Shown: one piece after another, positions 1 to 5,301 of the stretch
Layout of the letters: each line of letters opens with the position of its first letter
Numbering within the stretch: the stretch's first letter is position 1
Assembly: GCA_030044035.1 (NCBI GenBank)
Contig: JASHWN010000080.1
Coordinates: 1 to 5,343, forward strand
DNA from: Xanthobacteraceae bacterium
GTDB lineage: Bacteria > Pseudomonadota > Alphaproteobacteria > Rhizobiales > Xanthobacteraceae
Length of the DNA: 5,343 nucleotides
Direction: 5' to 3'
Notes under the pieces: model-generated
Seen by the model: only the letters and a program-made list of their open reading frames with translations
What the model was told of the DNA's origin: nothing
Databases searched by the model: none
Position numbers and translations under genes: made by a program

Positions 1-26
1 TGCTCGCCGCCCGAACTACTATCCGG

Positions 27-1049
27 ATGGTCCTCATTCGCCTCGATCGCACCTTCGCCGTCGCGCCGATGATGGAATGGACCGACCGGCATTGCCGGTT
101 CTTCCATCGGCTTTTGACGCGCCGGGCGCTGCTTTATACCGAGATGCTGACCACCGGCGCGGTGCGCCACGGCGACCGGGCGCGGCTCTTACGTTTCGAT
201 CCGGCCGAGCGGCCGCTGGCGCTGCAGCTTGGCGGCTGCGAGCCGGCGGCGCTTGCGGCCTGCGCGCGTATCGGCGCCGATCTCGGCTTTGACGAGATCA
301 ATCTCAATGTCGGCTGTCCGTCCGACCGCGTGCAAGAGGGCCGCTTCGGCGCCTGTCTGATGGCCGAGCCGGCGCTGGTCGCCGAGTGCGTGGCGGCGAT
401 GAAGGCCGCCGTCGCGGTCCCGGTCACGGTCAAATGCCGCATCGGCATCGACGCGCAGGACCCCGAAGCGGCGCTCGAAGGCTTTGCCGGCGCGGTGGAG
501 GCGGCCGGCGTCGATGCGCTGATCGTGCATGCGCGCAAGGCGTGGCTGAAAGGCCTTTCGCCGAAGGAGAACCGCGAGGTGCCGCCGCTCGATTACGGTC
601 GGGTCTATCGGCTCAAGGCGGCGCACCCGCGCCTGCCGGTCGTGCTCAACGGCGGCATCGCCAGTGTCGAGCAGGCGCTGGCGCCGCTTGCGCATGTCGA
701 CGGCGTGATGATGGGCCGCGCCGCCTATCAGGAGCCGTGGCGGCTCCTTGCCGTCGACACGCTGGTGTTCGGCGACGAGCCGCCGTTTGCGTCGCCCAAA
801 GACGCGGCCCTGGCGCTGATCCCCTATATCGAGCGCGAGATTTTGGCGCACGGCACGCGCCTGCACGCGATCACGCGGCACCTGCATGGCCTGTTCCGCG
901 CGGTCCCCGGCGCGCGCGCCTTCCGCCGCGCTCTCGCCGGCGCCGCGGGCCGGCCGCAGGCTGGCGTGGAAATCTTCACGCAAGCGCTATCGCTCGTGCG
1001 CGATGGCGGCCTCGACAGCAGCTGCGAATTGGCGCACATCGCCGCATGA
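27..1049 (+). CDS. dusA: tRNA-dihydrouridine(20/20a) synthase DusA
   Basis: Flavin (FMN) enzyme of the cytoplasm that uses NADPH to reduce uridine to dihydrouridine in the tRNA D-loop; the DusA subfamily acts at U20/U20a. The 340-residue product has the family order. The FMN-site start APMMEWTDRHCR is at residues 13-24 and LQLGG at 66-70. INLNVGCPSDRVQ (91-103) carries the catalytic cysteine C97. VKCRIG is at 135-140. The DusA-type block HARKAWLKGLSPKENR (168-183) is followed by PPLDY. LNGGI (207-211) and GVMMGRAAYQEPW (226-238) complete the phosphate-binding half of the TIM barrel, and a helical C-terminal tRNA-binding part follows. Length is normal for DusA. The ATG at 27 sits the usual short distance before the APMM motif. 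No clear Shine-Dalgarno is seen, and the frame stays open to the window edge, so a slightly earlier start cannot be excluded. It overlaps the next gene by 4 bases. Subfamily DusA rather than DusB/DusC is judged from the HARKAW and PPLDY blocks. Confidence 0.94.
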   Translation: MVLIRLDRTFAVAPMMEWTDRHCRFFHRLLTRRALLYTEMLTTGAVRHGDRARLLRFDPAERPLALQLGGCEPAALAACARIGADLGFDEINLNVGCPSDRVQEGRFGACLMAEPALVAECVAAMKAAVAVPVTVKCRIGIDAQDPEAALEGFAGAVEAAGVDALIVHARKAWLKGLSPKENREVPPLDYGRVYRLKAAHPRLPVVLNGGIASVEQALAPLAHVDGVMMGRAAYQEPWRLLAVDTLVFGDEPPFASPKDAALALIPYIEREILAHGTRLHAITRHLHGLFRAVPGARAFRRALAGAAGRPQAGVEIFTQALSLVRDGGLDSSCELAHIAA

Positions 1050-1876
1050 TCTTCGGCGTCGGGTTGAGCGAAATCGCCTGGCTTGCCGCCGCCATCGTGG
1101 TCGCCGGCGTGATCACCGGCGTGCTGGCCGGCCTGTTCGGCATCGGCGGCGGCGCGGTGATCGTGCCGGTGCTGTACGAAGTGTTCCGGGTGCTCGGCGT
1201 GCCCGAAGAGGTGCGCATGCAGCTCTGCGTCGGCACCTCGCTCGCCATCATCGTGCCGACCGCGATCCGCTCGTATCTGACGCACCGCGCCAAAGGGCTC
1301 GTGGTGCCGCGGGTGATCCGGCTGTGGGCCTTGCCGGCGGTGATCGGGGTGGCGTGCGGCGCGGCGATCGCCGCGTTTGCGCCGGCCGTGGTGTTCAAGA
1401 TCGCCTTCGTGGTGATCGCCACCTTCATCGCCGTGAAATTTCTGTTCGCCGGCGACCGCTGGAATCTCGGCGACGAACTGCCCGGCGCGGTGCCGATGAC
1501 GGTTTACGGCTTCGGCATCGGGCTAGGCGGCTCGCTGATGGGAGTGAGCGGCGGCTCGCTGTCCAACATCGTGCTCACGCTCTATGGCAAATCGATCCAC
1601 CAGGCGGTGGCGACGTCGGCCGGGCTCGGCGTGCCGATTACCATCGTCGGCACGCTCGGCTACATCCTGGCCGGGTTGCCGCACCAGGCGGCCTTGCCGC
1701 CGCTGTCGCTCGGCTTCGTGTCGCTGATCGGGCTCGTCGTCATGGCGCCGGTGTCGAGCTTCACGGCGCCCTACGGCGCGCGGCTCGCGCATCGGATGTC
1801 GCGGCGCACGCTCGAGATCGCGTTCAGCATTTTTCTGCTGCTGGTGTCCTTGCGGTTTCTGCTGAGTTTGGTTTAG
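1046..1876 (+). CDS. TSUP (TauE/SafE) family membrane transporter
   Basis: Polytopic inner-membrane protein of 276 residues, the usual size for the TSUP family. Members export or import small sulfur-containing or organic anions (sulfite, sulfoacetate, taurine-related compounds); the substrate here cannot be read from sequence. The internal two-fold repeat is visible. The first half has FGIGGGAVIVPVL (31-43) and VGTSLA (62-67); the second half has LMGVSGGSLSNIVL (164-177) and ATSAGLGVP (189-197). About eight hydrophobic segments are recognisable, roughly 10-30, 31-50, 60-76, 90-112, 115-134, 150-168, 195-235 (two) and 255-276. The central cytoplasmic loop is short (about 135-148). The ATG at 1046 overlaps the dusA stop as ATGA and lacks its own clear Shine-Dalgarno, so expression by translational coupling to dusA is likely. 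A physiological link to tRNA modification is not evident. Confidence 0.9.
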   Translation: MIFGVGLSEIAWLAAAIVVAGVITGVLAGLFGIGGGAVIVPVLYEVFRVLGVPEEVRMQLCVGTSLAIIVPTAIRSYLTHRAKGLVVPRVIRLWALPAVIGVACGAAIAAFAPAVVFKIAFVVIATFIAVKFLFAGDRWNLGDELPGAVPMTVYGFGIGLGGSLMGVSGGSLSNIVLTLYGKSIHQAVATSAGLGVPITIVGTLGYILAGLPHQAALPPLSLGFVSLIGLVVMAPVSSFTAPYGARLAHRMSRRTLEIAFSIFLLLVSLRFLLSLV

Positions 1877-1896
1877 CGGCGTGAACCACTTCCGTT

Positions 1897-1941
1897 TCCC
1901 GGGCGCAGCGCAGCACGAAGTGGTGCGCTGCAGACCCGGGA
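1897..1941 (-). repeat. Hairpin module 1 of the compound palindrome
   Basis: Forty-five bases that fold into a stacked stem. TCCCGGG (1897-1903) pairs with CCCGGGA (1935-1941), GCAGCGCA (1905-1912) with TGCGCTGC (1924-1931), and CAC (1914-1916) with GTG (1920-1922) around a GAA triloop. It is the inverted, diverged copy of the module at 1969-2013. The strand is given as minus only to mark that inversion. Confidence 0.82.
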
Positions 1942-1972
1942 TCGTCACAAACTCCGAGTTTGAAACGATCCC
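1938..1972. repeat. Central stem-loop of the compound palindrome
   Basis: GGGATCGT (1938-1945) pairs perfectly with ACGATCCC (1965-1972). Inside, CAAACT (1948-1953) pairs perfectly with AGTTTG (1957-1962) around a CCG loop. The two stems are separated by a 2x2 mismatch (CA opposite AA). Its first four bases are also the last four of module 1, and its last four are the first four of module 2, so it cannot form fully at the same time as both modules. Confidence 0.82.
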
Positions 1973-2013
1973 GGATCAGCGGTGCACCGCTTCGCGCTGC
2001 ACCGCATCCGGGA
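1969..2013 (+). repeat. Hairpin module 2 of the compound palindrome
   Basis: Forty-five bases with stem TCCCGGAT (1969-1976) paired to ATCCGGGA (2006-2013). A two-base bulge (CA) follows, then GCGGTGCA (1979-1986) paired to TGCACCGC (1998-2005). CGC (1988-1990) pairs with GCG (1994-1996) around a TTC triloop. Every stem base pairs, so this is the more regular of the two modules. Confidence 0.84.
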
Positions 2014-2046
2014 AACCAAGTCTATCTCGCGCTAGTAAGCCCAGGT

Positions 2047-2748
2047 TCACGGATAGCCGTGCAGCACCAAGCGGTCGCCGCGGACTTCCCAGCTTTGCAG
2101 CCGGTTCAAGAAGCTCATGCCGAGCAGGCTCGTTTTCAAGGTACCCGGCTGCGCCACCAGCGCCTCGATCGAGTGTTCCACCAGGCTGCCGACGGCGACG
2201 CGGTCGAGCGTGACCGGCGCGGCGCGGGTGCGGCCGTTGGCGGTGTCGATGTTGACGGTGTATTCCAAAATTTCGAGCGGCAGCCCGGCGGTGCGGGCGT
2301 CGTCGCGGGTGAGCACCACCGAGCTCGCCCCGGTATCGAGCACCATGGCGATGCGCGCGCCGTTGATCTGCGCGGTGATGGCAAAATCGCCGGCGCTCGT
2401 TCGCGCCACCGCGACGGTGCGGCCCTGCGATATGACGCGGCCGGGGATGAGTTCGGCGAGCACGCGGTCGGCGGCCGCGTGCAGCTCGAAGCGGAACGAG
2501 TAGCCGGCCACCAGAACGAGCCCGACCACGACCCAAAGCAACGCCGCCGTAAGGGCTTGCGTGAAGCGCTCGCGAAACAGCATCAGCACCGTGCCGGCGA
2601 CAAAGACCAGGAGCGCGAGCTTGTAGGTCAGCGACGAAAAATCCCGGCTCGACAGCGGGCCGATGGTGCCGCCCTCGCCAGTGGCGAGCGCGATCAGGAT
2701 CGCGATGGCAAGGCCGACGAGCACAAGCAGCAACAAGCGTTGACGCAC
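2047..2748 (-). CDS. Membrane-anchored retropepsin-like aspartic protease (TIGR02281-like)
   Basis: Predicted protein of 233 residues from the GTG at 2748. Three hydrophobic segments (about 4-22, 42-58 and 68-83) anchor a single retropepsin-like domain, probably on the periplasmic side. The catalytic motif is LDTGASSVVL (137-146) with the active aspartate D138. It is followed by the flap-like region and the C-terminal block LLGMSFLNRLQSW (208-220), typical of the clan AA, TIGR02281-type bacterial proteases. A single DTG means it should act as a homodimer, as retropepsins do. Caulobacter PerP, which trims the polarity factor PodJ, belongs to this kind of protease; orthology is not shown here. 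The GTG start is preferred because AAGGGA lies 7 bases upstream and translation then begins directly before the first membrane helix. A TTG at 2808 would add 20 residues but lacks a good ribosome site. The gene lies 122 bases after the kinase stop in the same direction. Confidence 0.87.
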   Translation of the reverse strand: MRQRLLLLVLVGLAIAILIALATGEGGTIGPLSSRDFSSLTYKLALLVFVAGTVLMLFRERFTQALTAALLWVVVGLVLVAGYSFRFELHAAADRVLAELIPGRVISQGRTVAVARTSAGDFAITAQINGARIAMVLDTGASSVVLTRDDARTAGLPLEILEYTVNIDTANGRTRAAPVTLDRVAVGSLVEHSIEALVAQPGTLKTSLLGMSFLNRLQSWEVRGDRLVLHGYP

Positions 2749-2755
2749 GGATCGG

Positions 2756-2761
2756 TCCCTT
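2756..2761 (-). promoter_or_regulatory. Ribosome binding site deciding the protease start
   Basis: On the minus strand this reads AAGGGA, 7 bases before the GTG at 2748-2746. It is the best Shine-Dalgarno match in the gap and is the reason for choosing GTG over the upstream TTG. Confidence 0.7.
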
Positions 2762-2793
2762 GCTGGCGGCGCGGGCGCAGGCGCGCGATGCGC

Positions 2794-2805
2794 TACGCTA
2801 GCGTA
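2794..2805. promoter_or_regulatory. Perfect 12-base palindrome, possible operator
   Basis: TACGCTAGCGTA is a perfect palindrome located 46 bases upstream of the preferred protease start and 65 bases beyond the kinase stop. Its size and symmetry fit a dimeric repressor site (TetR-like in style), but no regulator gene is in the window and no clear -35/-10 pair can be named around it. It could equally be chance in GC-rich DNA. Its location in a gap that separates two same-strand genes suggests that the protease may have its own control. Confidence 0.35.
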
Positions 2806-2870
2806 CAAATCGCTCGGAATCGCGGCACCATAAACGGCATCCGCCCAGGGGAAAAGTCGGATCGGTCGCG

Positions 2871-4481
2871 TCAGCCCGTTCCGGACATCGCCCGCTTGCC
2901 GCGGCTTGGCGCGTCATCGGCGTAGGAAGCGTTGTCGGCGCGCGGCTGCAGCGGCGGTGCGCCGGCCGCAATCGGCGCCAGCGCCGACATCACGCGTTCG
3001 GGCGGGAAGGTGACCACGACTTCGGTGCCGATGCGCAGCTTCGATTTCAGCGTGAACGTGCCGCCGTGCAGATCGATCAAGTTCTTGGCGATCGGCAGGC
3101 CGAGGCCGGCGCCCTGCTCGGCGGACTTGATCGAGTTGGAGCCCTGGCCGAACGAGGCAAGCACGATCGGGATCTCCTCCTCGGGAATGCCCGATCCGGT
3201 GTCCTTGACGCTCATGTATTGGCCGCCCGAGGCGGTCCAGCCGACCTTGAGCCAGATTTCGCCGCCCTGCGGCGTGAACTTGATGGCATTGGAAAGGAGG
3301 TTGAGGCAGATCTGCCGCACGGCGCGTTCGTCGGCCCACAGCCGCGGCATGTCGGGCTCGAACATTTCGTGCATGACGATGCCGCGGTTGCCGGCCCGCA
3401 TCTTCAACAGGTGATGGCAATCCTCGACTACGCGGGCGAGCGACACCGCTTCCTCGTTGAGCTCGTAGCGTCCAGCCTCGATCCGCGACAAATCGAGGAT
3501 TTCGTTGATCAGATTGAGCAGATGCACGCCCGAGCTATGGATGTCGCCGGCGTAGTCCTTGTACAGCGGCACCGCGTGCGGGCCGAAAATCTCCGCCTTC
3601 ATCACCTCGGAGAAGCCGAGTATAGCATTGAGCGGCGTGCGCAGCTCGTGGCTCATCTGCGCCAGAAACCGCGACTTGGCGATGTTGGCGGTCTCGGCGC
3701 GGCGGCGCGCCTCGTCGGAGATCGACTTCGACTGCTCGAGCTCGCCGATCAGCGATTCCTTCTCGGCGCGCGCCTCGAGCGTCGCCAAGGTGGTGGAATA
3801 GAGCCGATAGGCGAGCAGCGCGAAATAACCCTCGGCGGCGAGCGCCATCGCCGCCAGGATGTAATCGTGCAGGCTGTGCTTGAGCAGGAAATCGAGCGCG
3901 ATCGCGATCGTCACCGGCAAGGTCAGCGCGAACACCGCGATCGGCAGGCTCGACGCCAGCATGCTCGAGATCGCCACCACCAGCAGCATGACGAACAGCA
4001 TGAACATGGCGGCCTGATCGTCGACGCCGATCGGGTTGATCAGGACGAAGGTCCACGCCATGCCGAAGAACAGATCGAGCATGAGAAAGCGCATGCGCCA
4101 GGCGCGCAAATTGTCGGTGCCCGGCGGCTCGGCGAGGAACAGCCGGCAGGCGCGGGTAATGACGAGGTGGATCAAAAGCGCGCCGCCGGTCCACACGCCG
4201 CAGACCAGCGCTCCGGTCCACAGGCCCGATAATAAGCCGATGGTGACGATGAGAAGCAGGATCACCGGCGAAGCCGACAGCCGGTTCTGCGCGAACTGGC
4301 GCAAGAGCTCGTAATCGAACACCGGGCGCGTGCCGCTGGTCGAGGTCAGCCGGTCGCGGGCGTCGCGCACGTGGCGAAAGGCAAGTCGGCGCTGCGCCGG
4401 CGAAGCGGCGGCGGGGACGGCCGACGCGGCCGGCGCGGCCGGTGTCGCAGCATCGCGCGGTTCGCTGGTCGTGGGGGGCAT
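2871..4481 (-). CDS. Membrane sensor histidine kinase, DivJ/PleC/PdhS-like
   Basis: Protein of 536 residues. An Ala/Pro-rich cytoplasmic leader (1-50) precedes about six membrane helices (roughly 72-92, 94-110, 131-149, 157-174, 178-199, 206-227). A coiled-coil-like linker (about 230-268) leads to HisKA with FLAQMSHELRTPLNAILGFS (272-291); H278 is the phospho-acceptor, and E279 and T282 occupy the positions used for phosphatase activity. The following KAEIFGP, YAGDIHSSG and LLNLINEILDLSRIEAGR match the HisKA signature of DivJ/PleC/PdhS kinases, whose partners are the single-domain regulator DivK and PleD. The ATPase domain has the N box NLLSNAIKF (394-402), G1 DTGSGIP (427-433), F444, and G2 GAGLGLPIAKN (457-467), all intact. 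No PAS, HAMP or receiver domain is seen, and no response regulator is adjacent, as is usual for this family. A low-complexity tail of about 40 residues ends it. The ATG at 4481 is the first after an in-frame stop at 4491-4493; no strong ribosome site precedes it. The six-helix plan resembles DivJ, but orthology is unproven. Confidence 0.91.
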   Translation of the reverse strand: MPPTTSEPRDAATPAAPAASAVPAAASPAQRRLAFRHVRDARDRLTSTSGTRPVFDYELLRQFAQNRLSASPVILLLIVTIGLLSGLWTGALVCGVWTGGALLIHLVITRACRLFLAEPPGTDNLRAWRMRFLMLDLFFGMAWTFVLINPIGVDDQAAMFMLFVMLLVVAISSMLASSLPIAVFALTLPVTIAIALDFLLKHSLHDYILAAMALAAEGYFALLAYRLYSTTLATLEARAEKESLIGELEQSKSISDEARRRAETANIAKSRFLAQMSHELRTPLNAILGFSEVMKAEIFGPHAVPLYKDYAGDIHSSGVHLLNLINEILDLSRIEAGRYELNEEAVSLARVVEDCHHLLKMRAGNRGIVMHEMFEPDMPRLWADERAVRQICLNLLSNAIKFTPQGGEIWLKVGWTASGGQYMSVKDTGSGIPEEEIPIVLASFGQGSNSIKSAEQGAGLGLPIAKNLIDLHGGTFTLKSKLRIGTEVVVTFPPERVMSALAPIAAGAPPLQPRADNASYADDAPSRGKRAMSGTG

Positions 4482-4528
4482 CGAGATCGGCTATCGCGGC
4501 AATTCGCGGCGAAAGTCGCGCAAATTCC

Positions 4529-4548
4529 TTAAAAGCTGGCTTAACCCT
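4529..4548 (+). promoter_or_regulatory. CtrA-like binding sequence upstream of the kinase
   Basis: Two TTAA elements (4529-4532 and 4541-4544) are separated by 8 bases. The CtrA consensus is TTAA-N7-TTAA, so spacing is one base too long for a full match; taking TAAA at 4530-4533 gives N7 with one mismatch. The second element reads TTAACCCT, 7 of 8 with the alternative CtrA site TTAACCAT. It lies 48 bases upstream of the kinase ATG. Binding is inferred only; TTAA is uncommon in such GC-rich DNA, which makes a close pair mildly notable. Confidence 0.35.
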
Positions 4549-4678
4549 TAGACCGGCTTAGCGCCGGGGCGCGCCTTGGGCCGGTCGCGGCAACGATTTG
4601 TTCATTTTTGGACCTCGCTTGGGGGCGGCTGGCCGATCCGGCACGGCCGCGATAGGCTCAATTGCTCAAGGCCATAGC

Positions 4679-4682
4679 GAGG
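4679..4682 (+). promoter_or_regulatory. Ribosome binding site of the GST gene
   Basis: GAGG ends 7 bases before the ATG at 4690, ideal spacing. A competing ATG at 4685 is only 2 bases from it and reads ATG-CGA-TGA, so it is not the start of the protein. Confidence 0.7.
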
Positions 4683-4689
4683 CGATGCG

Positions 4690-5301
4690 ATGAAGCTTTA
4701 CGACGGCGGCCGCGCCCCCAATCCGCGGCGGGTGCGCCTGTTTCTCGCCGAGAAGGGCATTACGGTGCCGACCGAGCAGGTCGATCTCGGCAAATTGCAG
4801 CAGCGCTCGGACGCCTATACGGCGATCAATCCGATGCAGCGGGTGCCGGCATTGGTGCTCGACGACGGCACCGTCATCGCCGAGTCGATCGCCATCTGCC
4901 GCTACTTCGAAGCGTTGCAGCCCGATCCGCCGTTATTTGGCCGCGGCGCGCTGGAGAGCGCACTGGTCGAGATGTGGAACCGGCGCGCCGAACTGCACCT
5001 GCTGTTCCCGGTCGCCAGCGTGTTTCAGCACTTGCATCCGGCGATGAAGATCATGGTCGACCCGCAGGTGCCGGACTGGGGCGAAGCCAACAAGCCGCGC
5101 GTCTTCGACTTCTTGCGCTTTCTCGACGGCGAGCTGAAGGACCGCCCGTACGTTGCGGGCGCCGCGTTCTCAGTCGCCGACATCACGGCACTGATCGCGG
5201 TCGACTTCATGCGGGTGTCCAAGATGGCGGTGCCCGAAGACCTCGCCAACGTGCGGCGCTGGCACGCGGCGGTGTCGGCGCGTCCGAGCGCGAGCGCCTG
5301 A
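4690..5301 (+). CDS. Glutathione S-transferase family protein (GTT2-like)
   Basis: Cytosolic protein of 203 residues with the two-domain GST plan. The N-terminal thioredoxin fold runs from about 1-77: MKLYDGGRAPNPRRVRLFLAEKGI opens strand 1 and helix 1, RVPAL (51-55) carries the cis-proline P53, and IAESIAI (63-69) supplies E65-S66, which bind the glutathione gamma-glutamyl group. The all-helical C-terminal domain has the N-capping box S161-x-x-D164 in FSVADITAL. The pattern of PxRVRxxLAEK followed by DDGTxIAE resembles the yeast Gtt2 class, in which a classical Ser/Tyr/Cys nucleophile is missing and water activated by Ser/His is used. Consistently, A9-P10-N11 stands where many GSTs have Ser or Cys, while several histidines (H103, H114, H116) occur in the C-terminal domain. 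Substrate is unknown; conjugation of electrophiles or peroxide reduction is the family role. It is divergent from the kinase and has its own ribosome site, so it is probably monocistronic within this window. Confidence 0.91.
   Translation: MKLYDGGRAPNPRRVRLFLAEKGITVPTEQVDLGKLQQRSDAYTAINPMQRVPALVLDDGTVIAESIAICRYFEALQPDPPLFGRGALESALVEMWNRRAELHLLFPVASVFQHLHPAMKIMVDPQVPDWGEANKPRVFDFLRFLDGELKDRPYVAGAAFSVADITALIAVDFMRVSKMAVPEDLANVRRWHAAVSARPSASA

Larger units (their letters stand above)
1894..2016. repeat. Compound intergenic palindrome (two inverted hairpin modules)
   Basis: A 123-base imperfect palindrome centred on base 1955 fills most of the gap between two convergent genes. Its ends are a perfect 9-base inverted repeat, GTTTCCCGG (1894-1902) and CCGGGAAAC (2008-2016). 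Inside lie two 45-base modules in inverted orientation (1897-1941 and 1969-2013), each able to fold on its own, and a central stem-loop (1938-1972). When module 1 is reverse-complemented, 35 of 45 bases match module 2, and most differences are paired compensatory changes. No ORF or transposase is associated. The layout resembles paired REP/BIME-type or RIME-type mosaic elements known from enterobacteria and rhizobia; assignment to a named family is inference. It could act as a bidirectional transcript end or mRNA 3' stabiliser, but no T-tract follows either arm. I see no clear target-site duplication. Confidence 0.85.
4482..4689. promoter_or_regulatory. Divergent control region between kinase and GST genes
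   Basis: This 208-base gap separates two outward-facing genes and must hold promoters for both. It is locally AT-richer around 4521-4550 and 4595-4610. A CtrA-like sequence lies at 4529-4548 (separate entry). A 7-base inverted repeat GACCGGC (4551-4557) / GCCGGTC (4580-4586) encloses a smaller GCGC stem (4561-4564 with 4569-4572). TTGGAC at 4608-4613 resembles a -35 box for the GST, but no convincing -10 follows at the right distance. No small ORF with support is seen. Confidence 0.6.

Noticed and set aside
886..1884. 332-codon frame overlapping dusA and the transporter
   Set aside because: It is Arg/Ala-rich, crosses two real genes in a different frame, and has no recognisable domain.
1960..2925. 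321-codon open frame on the plus strand across the protease and the gap
   Set aside because: It covers the repeat, the antisense of the protease and the end of the kinase, has low-complexity charged composition and no ribosome site; the DTGAS protease on the other strand explains the region.
3066..4232. 388-codon open frame on the plus strand, antisense to the kinase
   Set aside because: Its translation is rich in Arg, Asp, Gln, His and Gly without hydrophobic core or motifs, typical of a GC-rich antisense shadow; the opposite strand has a complete, well-conserved kinase.
4426..4443. 9-base tandem repeat (GCGGCCGGC/GCGGCCGGT) in the kinase leader
   Set aside because: It simply encodes part of the Ala/Pro-rich leader; two GC-rich units are expected by composition and no larger repeat array exists.
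4551..4586. Inverted repeat GACCGGC/GCCGGTC as a terminator
   Set aside because: It sits between the 5' ends of divergent genes, has a 22-base interior and no T-tract; there is no transcript end here to terminate.
4685..4693. Two-codon upstream ORF ATG-CGA-TGA overlapping the GST start
   Set aside because: Too short to be judged as a regulatory uORF and too close (2 bases) to the GAGG ribosome site to be initiated efficiently; probably chance.
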